Shown: one piece after another, positions 17,735 to 26,628 of the stretch
How the letters are laid out: each line of letters starts with the position of its first letter
How positions within the stretch are numbered: position 1 is the stretch's first letter
Assembly: GCF_022664395.1 (NCBI RefSeq)
Contig: NZ_JAKRET010000004.1
Location: forward strand, 186,001-250,000
Origin: Sphingomonas lacusdianchii
Lineage (GTDB): Bacteria; Pseudomonadota; Alphaproteobacteria; Sphingomonadales; Sphingomonadaceae
Length of the DNA stretch: 64,000 nucleotides
Reading direction: 5' to 3'
The notes under the pieces: generated by a model
Told to the model about the DNA's origin: nothing
The model's input: only the letters and a program-made list of their open reading frames with translations
The model's database searches: none
Translations under genes and position numbers: made by a program

Positions 17735-17904
17735 CCGTTCGTCCTGAGTAGCCGCTGAGCTTGTCGAAGCGGCGTATCGAAGGACGGTGGCGAGTGCTTC
17801 GATAAGGATCAGCCCGGATCGTCCCCCGGACGATCCTGAACCATGCGGGGCATGGTTCACCTGATCCTCCTCGACTTCGCTCAGCCCCTACTCAGCACGA
17901 ACGG
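17735..17904. repeat. Long dispersed inverted-repeat element (CGTTCGTCCTGAG type)
   Basis: The element opens with CCGTTCGTCCTGAGTAG and GAGCTTGTCGAAGCGGC and closes with CTCAGCACGAACGG, the reverse complement of its start apart from a few changes. Inside are shorter palindromes (GGATCGTCCCCCGGACGATC, and ACCATGCGGGGCATGGT). It fills most of the 405-base gap between the serine hydrolase and the LysR gene; nothing else is recognised there. Elements with this GTCCTGAG...CTTGTCGAAG style are widespread in sphingomonad genomes. Confidence 0.75.
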
Positions 17905-17950
17905 TTTGAGGGAAATCGCAAACCGTCCGAAAATGAATGATAGTTGCCCG

Positions 17951-18835
17951 TCACGGCCCCTCGATCACTTCGCGCAACACGCCGAGAAACTCGCTGGCGA
18001 GGGCGCTGGGCGGGCGGTCGAGCAGGTGCATGGCGTGGACGTCGAAGGTCAGCGAGGGTTTGAGCGGGCGCATCGCCAGCCCCTCGGCGAGCGAGGCTTC
18101 GGCGGTGAAATTGTCGACGACGCTGAACCCCATGCCCGTGCGGACCAGCGCGGCGGCGATGTAGAAGGTGCGGGCCGAGGCGATGTCGTTGAGTTCGAGC
18201 CCCAGCCGGTCGAGCTCCTGCGCGAACAACTGGCCGATCGGGCCGCTGGCGGCGAGCGTGATGAACGGTCGCCCGACCAGCATCGGCAGTTCGATGCGCG
18301 GCGGGGCGTCGGGCAGGTCGGTTTCGCGGTAGAGCACGACCAGTTCGCCCTCGCCGAGCCAGACCTTGCCGAGCGGTGCGCCGCGTGGGACTTCGGCGGC
18401 GATGGCGATGTCCGTCTCGCGTTCGTATAACTTACGCAGCAGGTCGTCGTGATGGACGGTCTGGAGATCGAAGCGCACCTCCGGCCGGCGCGCCATGAAG
18501 CGCGCGGCGGCGGTCGGCAGCGCGCCGAGCGCGAGGCTCGGCAGTGCCGAGATGCGCAGCGTCGCGCCGCCGCCGGTGCGCAGGTTGCGGCCCGCCTCGC
18601 GCAGCGCCCGCACCCGTTCCTGAATATCGGCCACGTCGCCGAACAGGGCATGGGCGTCCTCGGTGGGGACGAGGCGGCTGTTGGTGCGCTGGAACAGTTC
18701 GAAGCCGAGCAGCGTCTCGGCATGGCGCAGCGTCTTTGAGACCGAAGGCTGCGAGATGTTGAGCGCGCGGGCGGCGGCACTGACCGATCCGTTGACATAG
18801 ACCGCGTGGAAGATTTCAATATGGCGCAAATTCAT
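17951..18835 (-). CDS. LysR-family regulator, probable DgcR-like regulator of the D-glutamate genes
   Basis: A protein of 294 residues. An N-terminal winged helix (MNLRHIEIFHAVYVNGSVSA through about residue 62, with SQPSVSKTLRH as recognition helix) is followed by a periplasmic-binding-like effector domain (about 90-290). The ATG at 18835 overlaps the stop of the symporter gene by four bases, so the regulator is the last gene of the dgcN-dgcA-symporter operon. By analogy with DgcR of the marine Dgc pathway it may respond to D-glutamate or its N-acetyl form. That assignment is inferred from context. Confidence 0.85.
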   Translation of the reverse strand: MNLRHIEIFHAVYVNGSVSAAARALNISQPSVSKTLRHAETLLGFELFQRTNSRLVPTEDAHALFGDVADIQERVRALREAGRNLRTGGGATLRISALPSLALGALPTAAARFMARRPEVRFDLQTVHHDDLLRKLYERETDIAIAAEVPRGAPLGKVWLGEGELVVLYRETDLPDAPPRIELPMLVGRPFITLAASGPIGQLFAQELDRLGLELNDIASARTFYIAAALVRTGMGFSVVDNFTAEASLAEGLAMRPLKPSLTFDVHAMHLLDRPPSALASEFLGVLREVIEGP

Positions 18836-20070
18836 GAGCGTGTGTGGCCGCGATAGCGCGCCTCGTCCAGCCCATGTTCGGCCCGCGCGACCAGCGTCGC
18901 GACGGTCAGGTTGGCGCTGGCCGAGGGGACGGTGCGCGTCATGTCGAGCAGCCGGTCGAACGGCAGCACCAGCCCGACGACCAGCGCCGTCTGTTCGGCA
19001 CCGACCCCGACCGCGCCGAGCATCGCCGCCAGCATGAACAACGAGGCGGAGGGGACCGGCGCGGTGCCGAACGCGGCGAACGCACCGGTTAGCAACATGA
19101 CGCAGAGCATCCATGCGTCGGGGACGATGCCCAGCGCCTGCAACGCGAACTGGCCGAGCAGCCCGACATACATCGCCGTCCCGTCCTTGCCGATGCTGGC
19201 ACCCAGCGGCAGCACGGTCGAGGCGATCGGACGGGCGATGCCCAAATTGTCCTGCGCCACGCGCAGCGCGACCGGCAGGGTGGCGGAGGAGGAGGCGGTC
19301 GAGAAGGCGACGATCAGCGCATCGACGATCCCGCGGAAGAAGCGCGCCACCGGCAGCCGCGCGACGAAGCGCAGCAGCCCGGCATGAAACGCCATCTGCG
19401 TAAGCGAGGCGAGGATCACGCACAGCGCCAGCCAGCCGACATGGACGAACACCGCCATGCCGCTGCCCGCCACCGCATTGGCGATCAGCGCGAGCACCCC
19501 AAACGGCGTGACCTCCATCACGATGCGGACGAGGTGGAGCAGGACGGCCGCCAGCCCCTGCAACAGCGCTACGACCGGTTTGCCCGCGTCGCCCGATACG
19601 ACGCTGGCGATGCCGAGCAGCACCGCGACGAAGATGATGGCGAGCATGTCGCCCTTGGCCAGCGCATCGATAATGTTGACCGGCACGATGCCGAGCAACT
19701 GGTCGGCAGGCGTCACCGCCGGTCCCAGCACATGCGGCGCGACCCCCGCCAGCACGATGCCGCTGCCCGGTTGCAGCAACAGGCCGAAGCCCATGCCGAT
19801 CGACACGGCGATCAACGTCGTGAAGGCGAACAGCGCCACGGTCCGCCCGCCGATGCCGCCCAGCCGGCGCGAATCACCGAGCGACGCGATGCCCGCGGCG
19901 ATGGTGATGAGCACCACCGGCACCACCAGCATCTTGATGAGCCGCACGAACAGGTCGCCGATAATCTTGATCGCCGCCGCGCCCGCCGGCCACAACAGCC
20001 CGATCGCGATGCCGAGCAGGAGGGCGCCGACGACGCGCTGCCACAGCGGGATCGCGAACCAGCCGCGCAT
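18832..20070 (-). CDS. Glutamate/dicarboxylate:cation symporter (DAACS, SLC1 family)
   Basis: A protein of 412 residues with about eight membrane helices and two re-entrant loops. The serine-rich loop FSTASSSATLPVAL and the binding motif LGASIGKDGTAMY (NMDGT in the archetype) identify the GltP/DctA family, which carries acidic amino acids or C4-dicarboxylates into the cell. ATG 20070 shares a base with the dgcA stop (TGATG), so the ORF extension upstream is not used. It is placed between a racemase and a LysR regulator, so D-glutamate (or a related acid) is a likely substrate; this is inference. Confidence 0.9.
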   Translation of the reverse strand: MRGWFAIPLWQRVVGALLLGIAIGLLWPAGAAAIKIIGDLFVRLIKMLVVPVVLITIAAGIASLGDSRRLGGIGGRTVALFAFTTLIAVSIGMGFGLLLQPGSGIVLAGVAPHVLGPAVTPADQLLGIVPVNIIDALAKGDMLAIIFVAVLLGIASVVSGDAGKPVVALLQGLAAVLLHLVRIVMEVTPFGVLALIANAVAGSGMAVFVHVGWLALCVILASLTQMAFHAGLLRFVARLPVARFFRGIVDALIVAFSTASSSATLPVALRVAQDNLGIARPIASTVLPLGASIGKDGTAMYVGLLGQFALQALGIVPDAWMLCVMLLTGAFAAFGTAPVPSASLFMLAAMLGAVGVGAEQTALVVGLVLPFDRLLDMTRTVPSASANLTVATLVARAEHGLDEARYRGHTRS

Positions 20071-21056
20071 CAGCTGCCCCAGAAGCCGGGGGCGGGCGGC
20101 GACAACATGCCGTCCCGGTCGGTCACGCCTCCGGGGCGGTCTTCGCCGAGCCACAACGGTCCGTCGAGATCGACGAACGCGGCCTGTCCCCCCAGCAGCA
20201 TCGCCGGCGCGATCCCCAGCGACGAACACACCATGCACCCGACCATCAACCCAAACCCCTTTGCCCGCGCCGTGTTCGCGAGGGTCAGGGCTTCGGTCAA
20301 GCCGCCGGTCTTGTCGAGCTTGATGTTGACCACCGCGTATCGACCGGCGAGCGCGTCGAGATCGGCGGCGGTGTGGAGCGCTTCGTCGGCGCACACCGGC
20401 ACCGGGCTGTCGAACCCCGCCAGCGCCTCGTCCTCGCCCGCCGGCAGCGGTTGTTCGAGCAGGTCGATGCGCCATTCGGCCAGATGCGGCTTCAGCACTT
20501 CGAGCGTGTCGATCGTCCAGCTTTCATTGGGATCGACGATCAGCCGGGGGGCGGGCGCGGCGGCGCGGACGGCGGCGATCTGCGCGGCGGGATCGCTGCG
20601 GTCGACCTTGATCTTGAGCAGCGGCACCTGCGCATGCCTTGCCGCGGCGCCGGCCATGGCGTCGGGCGTGTCGAGGCCGATGGTGATCGCGGAGGGCAGC
20701 GCGACCGGTTCGGGGAGACCCGCCAGCGCAGCGACGCTGGTTCCGGCAAGCCGCGCCTCCAGATCCCACAGCGCGCAGTCGACCGCGTTGCGCGCCGCGC
20801 CGGCGGGGAGCAGGCCGGCAAGCTCGGCGCGGGTCAATCCGGCGGCGATCGCCGGCGCGATCGCGCGGATCGCCGCGATCGTCTCCTCGATCGTCTCGCC
20901 ATAGCGGGGATAGGGCACCGCCTCGCCCCGCCCGGTCACCGCCCCCTGCGCGATCGTCACCGTGACGACATCGGCCGCCGTCTTGACCCCCCGCGAGATG
21001 CGGAACGGGGTGCTCAGGCCGAAACGGTCATGGGCGACGTCGAGATGTCGAAGCAT
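20070..21056 (-). CDS. dgcA: N-acetyl-D-glutamate racemase DgcA / dipeptide-epimerase family
   Basis: A protein of 328 residues of the enolase superfamily, muconate-lactonizing subgroup. The catalytic base pair K148-x-K150 (LLKIKVD), metal ligands D175 (VDPNESW), E201 (LLEQPLP) and D224 (CADEALH), and the opposing lysine in NIKLDKTGG are all present. Family members are either L-Ala-D/L-Glu epimerases or the recently described N-acetyl-D-Glu racemase DgcA. The neighbouring DUF1611 (DgcN) gene favours DgcA. The start overlaps the end of dgcN by 43 bases. It supplies the L-form for entry into central nitrogen metabolism. Confidence 0.8.
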   Translation of the reverse strand: MLRHLDVAHDRFGLSTPFRISRGVKTAADVVTVTIAQGAVTGRGEAVPYPRYGETIEETIAAIRAIAPAIAAGLTRAELAGLLPAGAARNAVDCALWDLEARLAGTSVAALAGLPEPVALPSAITIGLDTPDAMAGAAARHAQVPLLKIKVDRSDPAAQIAAVRAAAPAPRLIVDPNESWTIDTLEVLKPHLAEWRIDLLEQPLPAGEDEALAGFDSPVPVCADEALHTAADLDALAGRYAVVNIKLDKTGGLTEALTLANTARAKGFGLMVGCMVCSSLGIAPAMLLGGQAAFVDLDGPLWLGEDRPGGVTDRDGMLSPPAPGFWGS

Positions 21057-22051
21057 GTCTGCATCCAGTCGATGATCGGGTCCGCGCCGAAGCGATAGGG
21101 GTCGGTGCAGGGCAGGCCATGCGCGTCACCGGTGTCGGCGCACAGGCGGCGAGCCTCCTCCTCGCCAAGCTTGACCGTGTTGAGCGCGATGCCGACCGCC
21201 TGTACGTCGGGGCTGGTCAGCCGCGCGACCGACAGGTTGGCGGCAAGGCATTCGGCGATGCCCGGCACCGCATAATGCGGCAGGCCGCGCATATGTTCGC
21301 GCGCCGGGTCGTGGCACAGCACGATCGCGCGGGGCTGGGCGCCGTGGAGCAGCCCGGTCGACACCCCGGCGAAGGAGGGGTGGAACAGCGAACCCTGCCC
21401 CTCGATCAGGTCCCAGCCATCATCGTCGCGCGCGGGGGTGATCGTCTCGATCGCGCCCGAAATGAAGTCGGCGACCACCGCATCGACCGGTACGCCCGAC
21501 CCGGCGATCAATATGCCTGTCTGTCCGGTCGCGCGGAAATCGGCCTTGATCCCGCGCGCGGCCATGGTGCGCTGGAGCGCCAGCGTCGTGTACATCTTGC
21601 CGACCGAACAATCGGTGCCGACGGTCAGCAGCCGGTTGCCCGCGCGGCGCTTGCCATTGCCGACCGGCAGGTTGGCGGGTGGATCGCGCACGTCGAACAA
21701 CTGCACGCCGGCCTGTCGCGCGGCGTCGACGATCTCTGGCACGTCGCGCAACCGCTGGTGCAGACCCGAGGCGACGTGCATGCCGGTGGCGATTGCCGCC
21801 AGCGCATCCTGCACCAGCGCGTCGCCCATCCGCCCGCCGGCATTGGCGATGCCGAGGATCAGCGTATTCGCCCCCGCCGCGCGCCCCTCACCCGCATCCA
21901 TGCGCGGCAGGCCCAGCGTCAGCGGACAATCGTCATGCCGCCATTCGCCGACGCAATCGTCCGGCCGGAACGCCGCGACGCCGCGCGACGTCTTGATACC
22001 GACCGCGTCGTCGGAATGGCCGAGATAGAGGAGGAAGGGACCGGGGATCAT
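21014..22051 (-). CDS. dgcN: DgcN-type D-glutamate N-acetyltransferase (DUF1611)
   Basis: A protein of 345 residues. The N-terminal half is a Rossmann-like domain (FLLYLGHSDDAVGIKTSRGV); the C-terminal half is a P-loop domain with VGTDCSVGKMYT at 144-155 and DLIEGQGSLFHPSF (Walker-B-like region). This is DUF1611; one characterised member, DgcN, acetylates D-glutamate before DgcA racemises it. ATG 22051 is chosen because the longer frame would translate a palindromic repeat (NWAPAFAGV). An AGGTG ribosome site is present. A gap of 306 bases upstream contains the repeat, so a promoter probably lies between 22052 and 22200. Confidence 0.8.
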   Translation of the reverse strand: MIPGPFLLYLGHSDDAVGIKTSRGVAAFRPDDCVGEWRHDDCPLTLGLPRMDAGEGRAAGANTLILGIANAGGRMGDALVQDALAAIATGMHVASGLHQRLRDVPEIVDAARQAGVQLFDVRDPPANLPVGNGKRRAGNRLLTVGTDCSVGKMYTTLALQRTMAARGIKADFRATGQTGILIAGSGVPVDAVVADFISGAIETITPARDDDGWDLIEGQGSLFHPSFAGVSTGLLHGAQPRAIVLCHDPAREHMRGLPHYAVPGIAECLAANLSVARLTSPDVQAVGIALNTVKLGEEEARRLCADTGDAHGLPCTDPYRFGADPIIDWMQTCFDISTSPMTVSA

Positions 22052-22201
22052 CGCGCACCTGCTGGCTGTCGGGACGATGGGATAAGGCGGGGGCGGGCGG
22101 GTCGCCGTATCGTGCGAAAACGCCGACCTATAGATGGGGGTTATGCTGTGGTAGGGAGGTCGTCGCCAGGCGCTTGATCGAGACCGTTGCGAACGTTCCT
22201 G

Positions 22202-22296
22202 CCGTACCCCGGCGAAGGCCGGGGCCCAGTTGGGGGACGTCGGTAAGGTACGGAAAAGCCTTTCCAACTGGACCCCGGCCTCCGCCGGGGTACGGG
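22202..22296. repeat. 95-base palindromic repeat (TACCCCGGCGAAGGCCGGGG type), copy A
   Basis: Arms CCGTACCCCGGCGAAGGCCG and the near-complement at the right end (CCGGCCTCCGCCGGGGTACG) flank an asymmetric centre CAGTTGGGGGACGTC...CCAACTGG. The copy at 29781-29873 is its inverted counterpart. It occupies the space between the D-aminoacylase stop (22358) and dgcN; nothing else is seen in this gap except the presumed dgcN promoter. Confidence 0.85.
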
Positions 22297-22357
22297 CGTT
22301 TTGAAGCGATTTATCGACTCGCGCAGGTCTCGCTCCCGTCCGGGTTGACGAGGAATC

Positions 22358-23944
22358 TTAGCTGGTCGCCGGACATTGTTTCGGCACCGGCCGCAACAAC
22401 ACCCGCCCCGGCGCGGCGCCGGTGGTCGCACCGTCGCGCAACGCCAGTTTCCCGTTCACGAACAGCGCCTTGACTCCGACGCTCGGCACCCGCGGGTTCA
22501 CATAATCGGCTTTCGGCGCATAGCCGACGGGATCGAACACCACGACATCGGCATAGCGACCGGGCTTCAGATAGCCGCGCTCCGCCATACGGTACATGTC
22601 GGCGGTCGCGCCGGTCGACTGGCGAATGAACTGGCCGATCGTCAGCACCTTCCGCTCGCGCACATAGACCTGATATTTGCGGGGGAAGGTCGCGTACTGG
22701 CGCGGATGGCCGTTGGATCCGTCCGAACTGGTCACGACCCAGGGCTGGAGCATGATCCGGTCGACATCGGCGTCGATCATGTTGAAGCTGGCGACCGCGA
22801 CGCCCGCCGGTTCCTTGCCCGTCGCATCGGCCACGCGCAGGATGCGGATCGCGGCGTCGATCGGATTGACTCCCCATTGATCCGCCATCTGCCCCAATGT
22901 CTTGCCGGTCCAGGGCATGTTCGCGCTGGTCAGCAGCAGCGATTCCTTGCCGCCGCGGCGGCGGAGGTTCTCCGCCATCTCGACCTTGATCCTAGCCAGC
23001 GTCGCCGGGTCGTCGAACCGCGCGATCAGCCTTGGGTAGCCGCCGTCATTGGCCCAGCGGGGGACCAAAGAGGCATCGACGCTCGATCCCGATGCCAGCC
23101 ACGGATATTGGTCGGCGGTGACGTTCTGCCCGGCTTTCCGCGCCGCTTCGATCACCGCGATCAGCTCGGGCGCCTTGCCCTGCACGTCGACGCCCAGCGC
23201 CTTCAGATGCGCGAAATGGACCGGCATCCCCGCCTGTCGCCCGATCTCGATCGCCTCTTTCGTGGAGTTCAGCAGGCCGATCGTATAGTTGGATTCGTCG
23301 CGCTGGTGGGTGTCGTACATGCCGCCGCGCACCGCCGCCTCGCGCGCGACCGCGACCACCTCGTCGGTCCTGGCGAAACTCTGCGGCGCGTAGAACAGCC
23401 CTGTCGACAGGCCATAGGCACCCGCGCACATGCCCTTGGCCACCAAGGCTTTCTCCTTGGCGAGTTCGGCGGGCGAGGGGGCGCGGTCGTCCTGTCCCAG
23501 CACCCGCCCGCGCACCGCGCCGAAGCCGATGAACGGCGCGACATTGGTGCCGATCCCCGCCTTGGTCAGCGCGACGGCGTCCTCGGCGACGTCGGGCGTG
23601 CCATATCCGTCGACGCCGATGACGATCGTCGACACCCCCTGCGCCAGCCATGGCAGGTTGAGCCGCGCGGTCGCGTCGGGCGATCGGATATAGCTGTCGG
23701 GATGGGTATGCGCGTCGATGAAGCCGGGTGCCACGACCTGCCCCCGCGCATCGACGATCTGCGCCGCCCGCGTGCCCCGCGACCGCCCGACATAGACGAT
23801 GCGGTCGCCCTTGATCTCGACATCGCCGGTGATCGGCTTGCCGCCCCTGCCGTCGTAGATGGTACCGCCACGGATCACGATATCGGCAGCGGGCGCCGCC
23901 CCGATCAGCAGCGCGCACAGGGCGATCAGTGGTAGGCGGGTCAT
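22358..23944 (-). CDS. N-acyl-D-amino-acid deacylase (D-aminoacylase family amidohydrolase)
   Basis: A protein of 528 residues with a signal peptide (MTRLPLIALCALLIGAAPAA), so exported. The amidohydrolase metal site appears as H79-x-H81 in GFIDAHTHPDS; further ligands are in YDTHQRDES and HFAHLKAL, and the catalytic Asp in TSSDGSNG. CAGAYGLSTGLFYAP is characteristic of D-aminoacylases, which release D-amino acids from N-acyl-D forms. The ATG at 23944 overlaps the penicillin acylase stop by four bases. Together they could hydrolyse N-acylated or D-containing peptides in the periplasm before uptake. Confidence 0.88.
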   Translation of the reverse strand: MTRLPLIALCALLIGAAPAADIVIRGGTIYDGRGGKPITGDVEIKGDRIVYVGRSRGTRAAQIVDARGQVVAPGFIDAHTHPDSYIRSPDATARLNLPWLAQGVSTIVIGVDGYGTPDVAEDAVALTKAGIGTNVAPFIGFGAVRGRVLGQDDRAPSPAELAKEKALVAKGMCAGAYGLSTGLFYAPQSFARTDEVVAVAREAAVRGGMYDTHQRDESNYTIGLLNSTKEAIEIGRQAGMPVHFAHLKALGVDVQGKAPELIAVIEAARKAGQNVTADQYPWLASGSSVDASLVPRWANDGGYPRLIARFDDPATLARIKVEMAENLRRRGGKESLLLTSANMPWTGKTLGQMADQWGVNPIDAAIRILRVADATGKEPAGVAVASFNMIDADVDRIMLQPWVVTSSDGSNGHPRQYATFPRKYQVYVRERKVLTIGQFIRQSTGATADMYRMAERGYLKPGRYADVVVFDPVGYAPKADYVNPRVPSVGVKALFVNGKLALRDGATTGAAPGRVLLRPVPKQCPATS

Positions 23945-26250
23945 CGGCGCTTCCCCTTCAACATCGTCCGGCGCGCGACCTTGCCATCGATCGCCGCGCG
24001 ACTGAACAGCATCGGCAGCATCCGCCCCTCGATCCATGGCGCATATTGGTCGCGATAATAGGGCGATCGCGGATCGTTCGACTGGCCGGGCAGGTTCAGA
24101 AACAGCGAATTGTCCCACGCGCCGACATCGATGACCTGCATATAGCTCGCCCCGCCGCCGACGCGCCAGCCGGGACCGTCGCCCAGCCAGCGCGCCATGA
24201 CGGTGAAGCTGTCGCCGCCCGACCCACCACCCTCGATCGGGGGAAAGGCGGCGGCGATGGCGGGGATGCGGGAGAGCGGATGCGCGATCCGCACCTGATG
24301 CAGCCGCCCCCAGCGCCATGTCGTCGGATCGCGTCCGAGCAGGGTCTGGGCCGTTTCCCATGAGGAGGATAGGGCATCGCGCAGGATGACGGGGTGTTGC
24401 GGCAGCCGCCCCAGCAGGACCGAGGGATCGATCTCGGTCACCAGCGCCTTGGCCTTTGCCGGCACGATCGCCGCCAGCATCCGCTGCGACAGGTCGCGCC
24501 ACAGGATTTCGAACAGCGCCGCCGGGCCGCTATCGGCCGCGAGCTGCCCGTCCCAGCGGCGCAGCATGTCGGCGGCGGGCGAGGGGGCGGCAGGCAGCAG
24601 CGCCTGCAACTGCCGCGCCGGGGTCGAGACCGTGTCGAACTGCAACGCCACGCTGTCGGCGATGCCGTGCTTCGGCTGCGACGCCAGCACGTCGGCGATC
24701 CGTTCGTAGCGATAGGGCGCCCGGAACGAGAAGGCCGGGATGCGGTCGCGCGGCCAGTCGGCGGGCAGGTTGTTCTGATTGGCAGAGGCGAACCAGCCCT
24801 TTTTCGAGTTGTATTCATTGGGCAGCGCGGTGAAATCGCGCATGCCGGTCCAGTCGAACCGCCCGTCGCCCGGCACCGGCAGCAACCCGTCGCCCTGTTT
24901 GCGCACCGGCGCGAAGCCGATCACCTGCCACCCGGTATTGCCGTCGATATCGGCATAATGGAAATTGGTGGGCGAGGGGTGCAGGCGGAACGCCTTGCGC
25001 AGCGATGCCCAGTCGCGTGCGAGGTTGATCGCGATCATCGCGAACGATCCGCCACCGCCCGGCTGCATCGCGATCGACGCCAGCACGCTCGCGCGCCGCT
25101 TGGTCGGATCGTGCATCACCACCGGCCCCTGCACCGCATAGCGTAGCGTCGCGACATAGGGCGCGCTGCCTTTGACCGGGATCGCCACCTCGACCCGCTT
25201 GAACCGCTTCCACCCTCCGTCATGGCGGTAGCGTTCGGGATCGGCGGGATCGAGTTCGAGGATGAACAGGTCCTGCTGGTCGATATGGAAATTGGTCCGC
25301 CCGAACGCGAAGCGATCGGTATGGCCCTGCATGATGCCCGGCAACCCCGGCGCGCCGCCGCCGATCACGTCCAGCCCCGGCGCGCTCAGATGCACGACAT
25401 GGCGCGGTCCGAAGCCACCGATGCCTAGATGCGGGTCGTTGGCAAGGATCGGTCGCCCGGTCGTGGTGCGGTCGCCCGCGACGGTCCATGCATTGCTGCC
25501 GGCATTGGCGCGCTCGGCCGGCCCTTCGGCGGGATCACGGACCGGCGTATCGGGGCCGAAGGGCAGGCCGCCCTGCCGCAACACGCCCAGATCGGCGGGC
25601 GATACCGCGTTCACATCCAGCCCGACGGGCACCGTCATCTGCCACTTCGGACGCAGCGGGGCGACGATCTCGTCCAGTTCCAGCATTCCGATCGCGGCCA
25701 GTTGCGCGCGGCGGATCTCGTCATCGGCATTGCCGATCGAACTGCCGCGAGCCAGCACCATGTCCTCGATCGCCCATTTGATCGGCTGGACGCCGAGGAT
25801 CGCATATTCCTGCGGCAACAAGGCTGGATCGGCCAGCACTTCGTCGATGCGCGCGTTGATCCCGGCGATATAGGCGCGGGCGCAGGCGAGCACGTCGGCG
25901 GGCACGCGGCGCAGTTCGGCGTTCAGGTCGCCGCGATAATGGAACAGCCGCGCCGTCGCGTCGTGCTTCGCGAATTCCTCGCCATAGGCCTCGGCCAGCC
26001 GGCCCAGCTCGCGGCGATGGGCGAGGTCGATCTGGAACAACCGGTCGCGCGCGACGACATATCCCTGTCCGTAGAAGGCGTCGGGGATCGACGCTGCGCG
26101 GACATGCGGCACGCCGTGCACGTCGTCGATGATCTCGACCGGCGCGATGAGCGTTTCGCCGCGCGGGGCAAAGGCACGTGCCTCCAGCGCGAACGGCGTC
26201 AGCGCCAGCGCGGCGGCCGATCCGGTCAGAAAGGCTCGGCGGTGCATCAT
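23941..26250 (-). CDS. Penicillin acylase-family N-terminal-nucleophile hydrolase
   Basis: A protein of 769 residues. The signal MMHRRAFLTGSAAALALTPF has a Tat-like RRAFL. The A-chain precedes a cleavage site before Ser252 (NAGSNAWTV), whose hydroxyl would be the nucleophile of the mature B-chain; ILANDPHLG follows, as in the family. Members cleave amide bonds of penicillins, N-acyl-homoserine lactones and N-acylated amines. ATG 26250 has AAGGA about 10 bases upstream. It is co-translated with the D-aminoacylase and divergent from a TonB receptor. The natural substrate is unknown; an N-acylated cell-wall or signal amide is plausible. Confidence 0.9.
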   Translation of the reverse strand: MMHRRAFLTGSAAALALTPFALEARAFAPRGETLIAPVEIIDDVHGVPHVRAASIPDAFYGQGYVVARDRLFQIDLAHRRELGRLAEAYGEEFAKHDATARLFHYRGDLNAELRRVPADVLACARAYIAGINARIDEVLADPALLPQEYAILGVQPIKWAIEDMVLARGSSIGNADDEIRRAQLAAIGMLELDEIVAPLRPKWQMTVPVGLDVNAVSPADLGVLRQGGLPFGPDTPVRDPAEGPAERANAGSNAWTVAGDRTTTGRPILANDPHLGIGGFGPRHVVHLSAPGLDVIGGGAPGLPGIMQGHTDRFAFGRTNFHIDQQDLFILELDPADPERYRHDGGWKRFKRVEVAIPVKGSAPYVATLRYAVQGPVVMHDPTKRRASVLASIAMQPGGGGSFAMIAINLARDWASLRKAFRLHPSPTNFHYADIDGNTGWQVIGFAPVRKQGDGLLPVPGDGRFDWTGMRDFTALPNEYNSKKGWFASANQNNLPADWPRDRIPAFSFRAPYRYERIADVLASQPKHGIADSVALQFDTVSTPARQLQALLPAAPSPAADMLRRWDGQLAADSGPAALFEILWRDLSQRMLAAIVPAKAKALVTEIDPSVLLGRLPQHPVILRDALSSSWETAQTLLGRDPTTWRWGRLHQVRIAHPLSRIPAIAAAFPPIEGGGSGGDSFTVMARWLGDGPGWRVGGGASYMQVIDVGAWDNSLFLNLPGQSNDPRSPYYRDQYAPWIEGRMLPMLFSRAAIDGKVARRTMLKGKRR

Positions 26251-26628
26251 CGGCGGCGTCCTTTGCGTGGTGCCGTCCTCGTCCGACGGCGACGGCCCGA
26301 TCCTATGGTAGCGCCGCGGGCAGGGGGTATGACAACCACTGTCCGGTCCATAGGGCAAGTTTATGGGCGCGCCCCTGTCGGCATACGCCCCTCTTCTCGC
26401 AGGGAAAGGTGTCTGGTGCGTCCGCTCCCCCCTGCACCGTCACGAAACCATAACATCCGTCTATGCCTTGCCGAAGCGATAGCATCACGTGTCGCTTGAC
26501 GTGCATCCCCGACGACCGGCAGCTTCCCCTATCCGATACGACCGGCGTCTGAACGACCGGATCGACGGCCGCCGCAGGAAAGCGCAACGTCAATCGATCG
26601 GCCCGAACGGGGGCTTAAGGGGGCTAAC
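26251..26628. promoter_or_regulatory. Divergent regulatory region between acylase operon and TonB receptor
   Basis: The 378-base spacer separates divergently transcribed genes, so promoters for both must lie here. An AT-richer patch (tatgccttgccgaagcgatagc, about 26462-26487) and a TTGACG hexamer near 26496 are the only hints; no pair of hexamers has acceptable spacing. No palindromic repeat of the common type occurs here. I see no gene. Confidence 0.5.

Noticed and set aside
18835-19423. Longer N-terminus for the LysR regulator
   Set aside because: The extension lies inside the symporter gene in another frame and has no HTH; ATG 18835 gives the standard LysR N-terminus.
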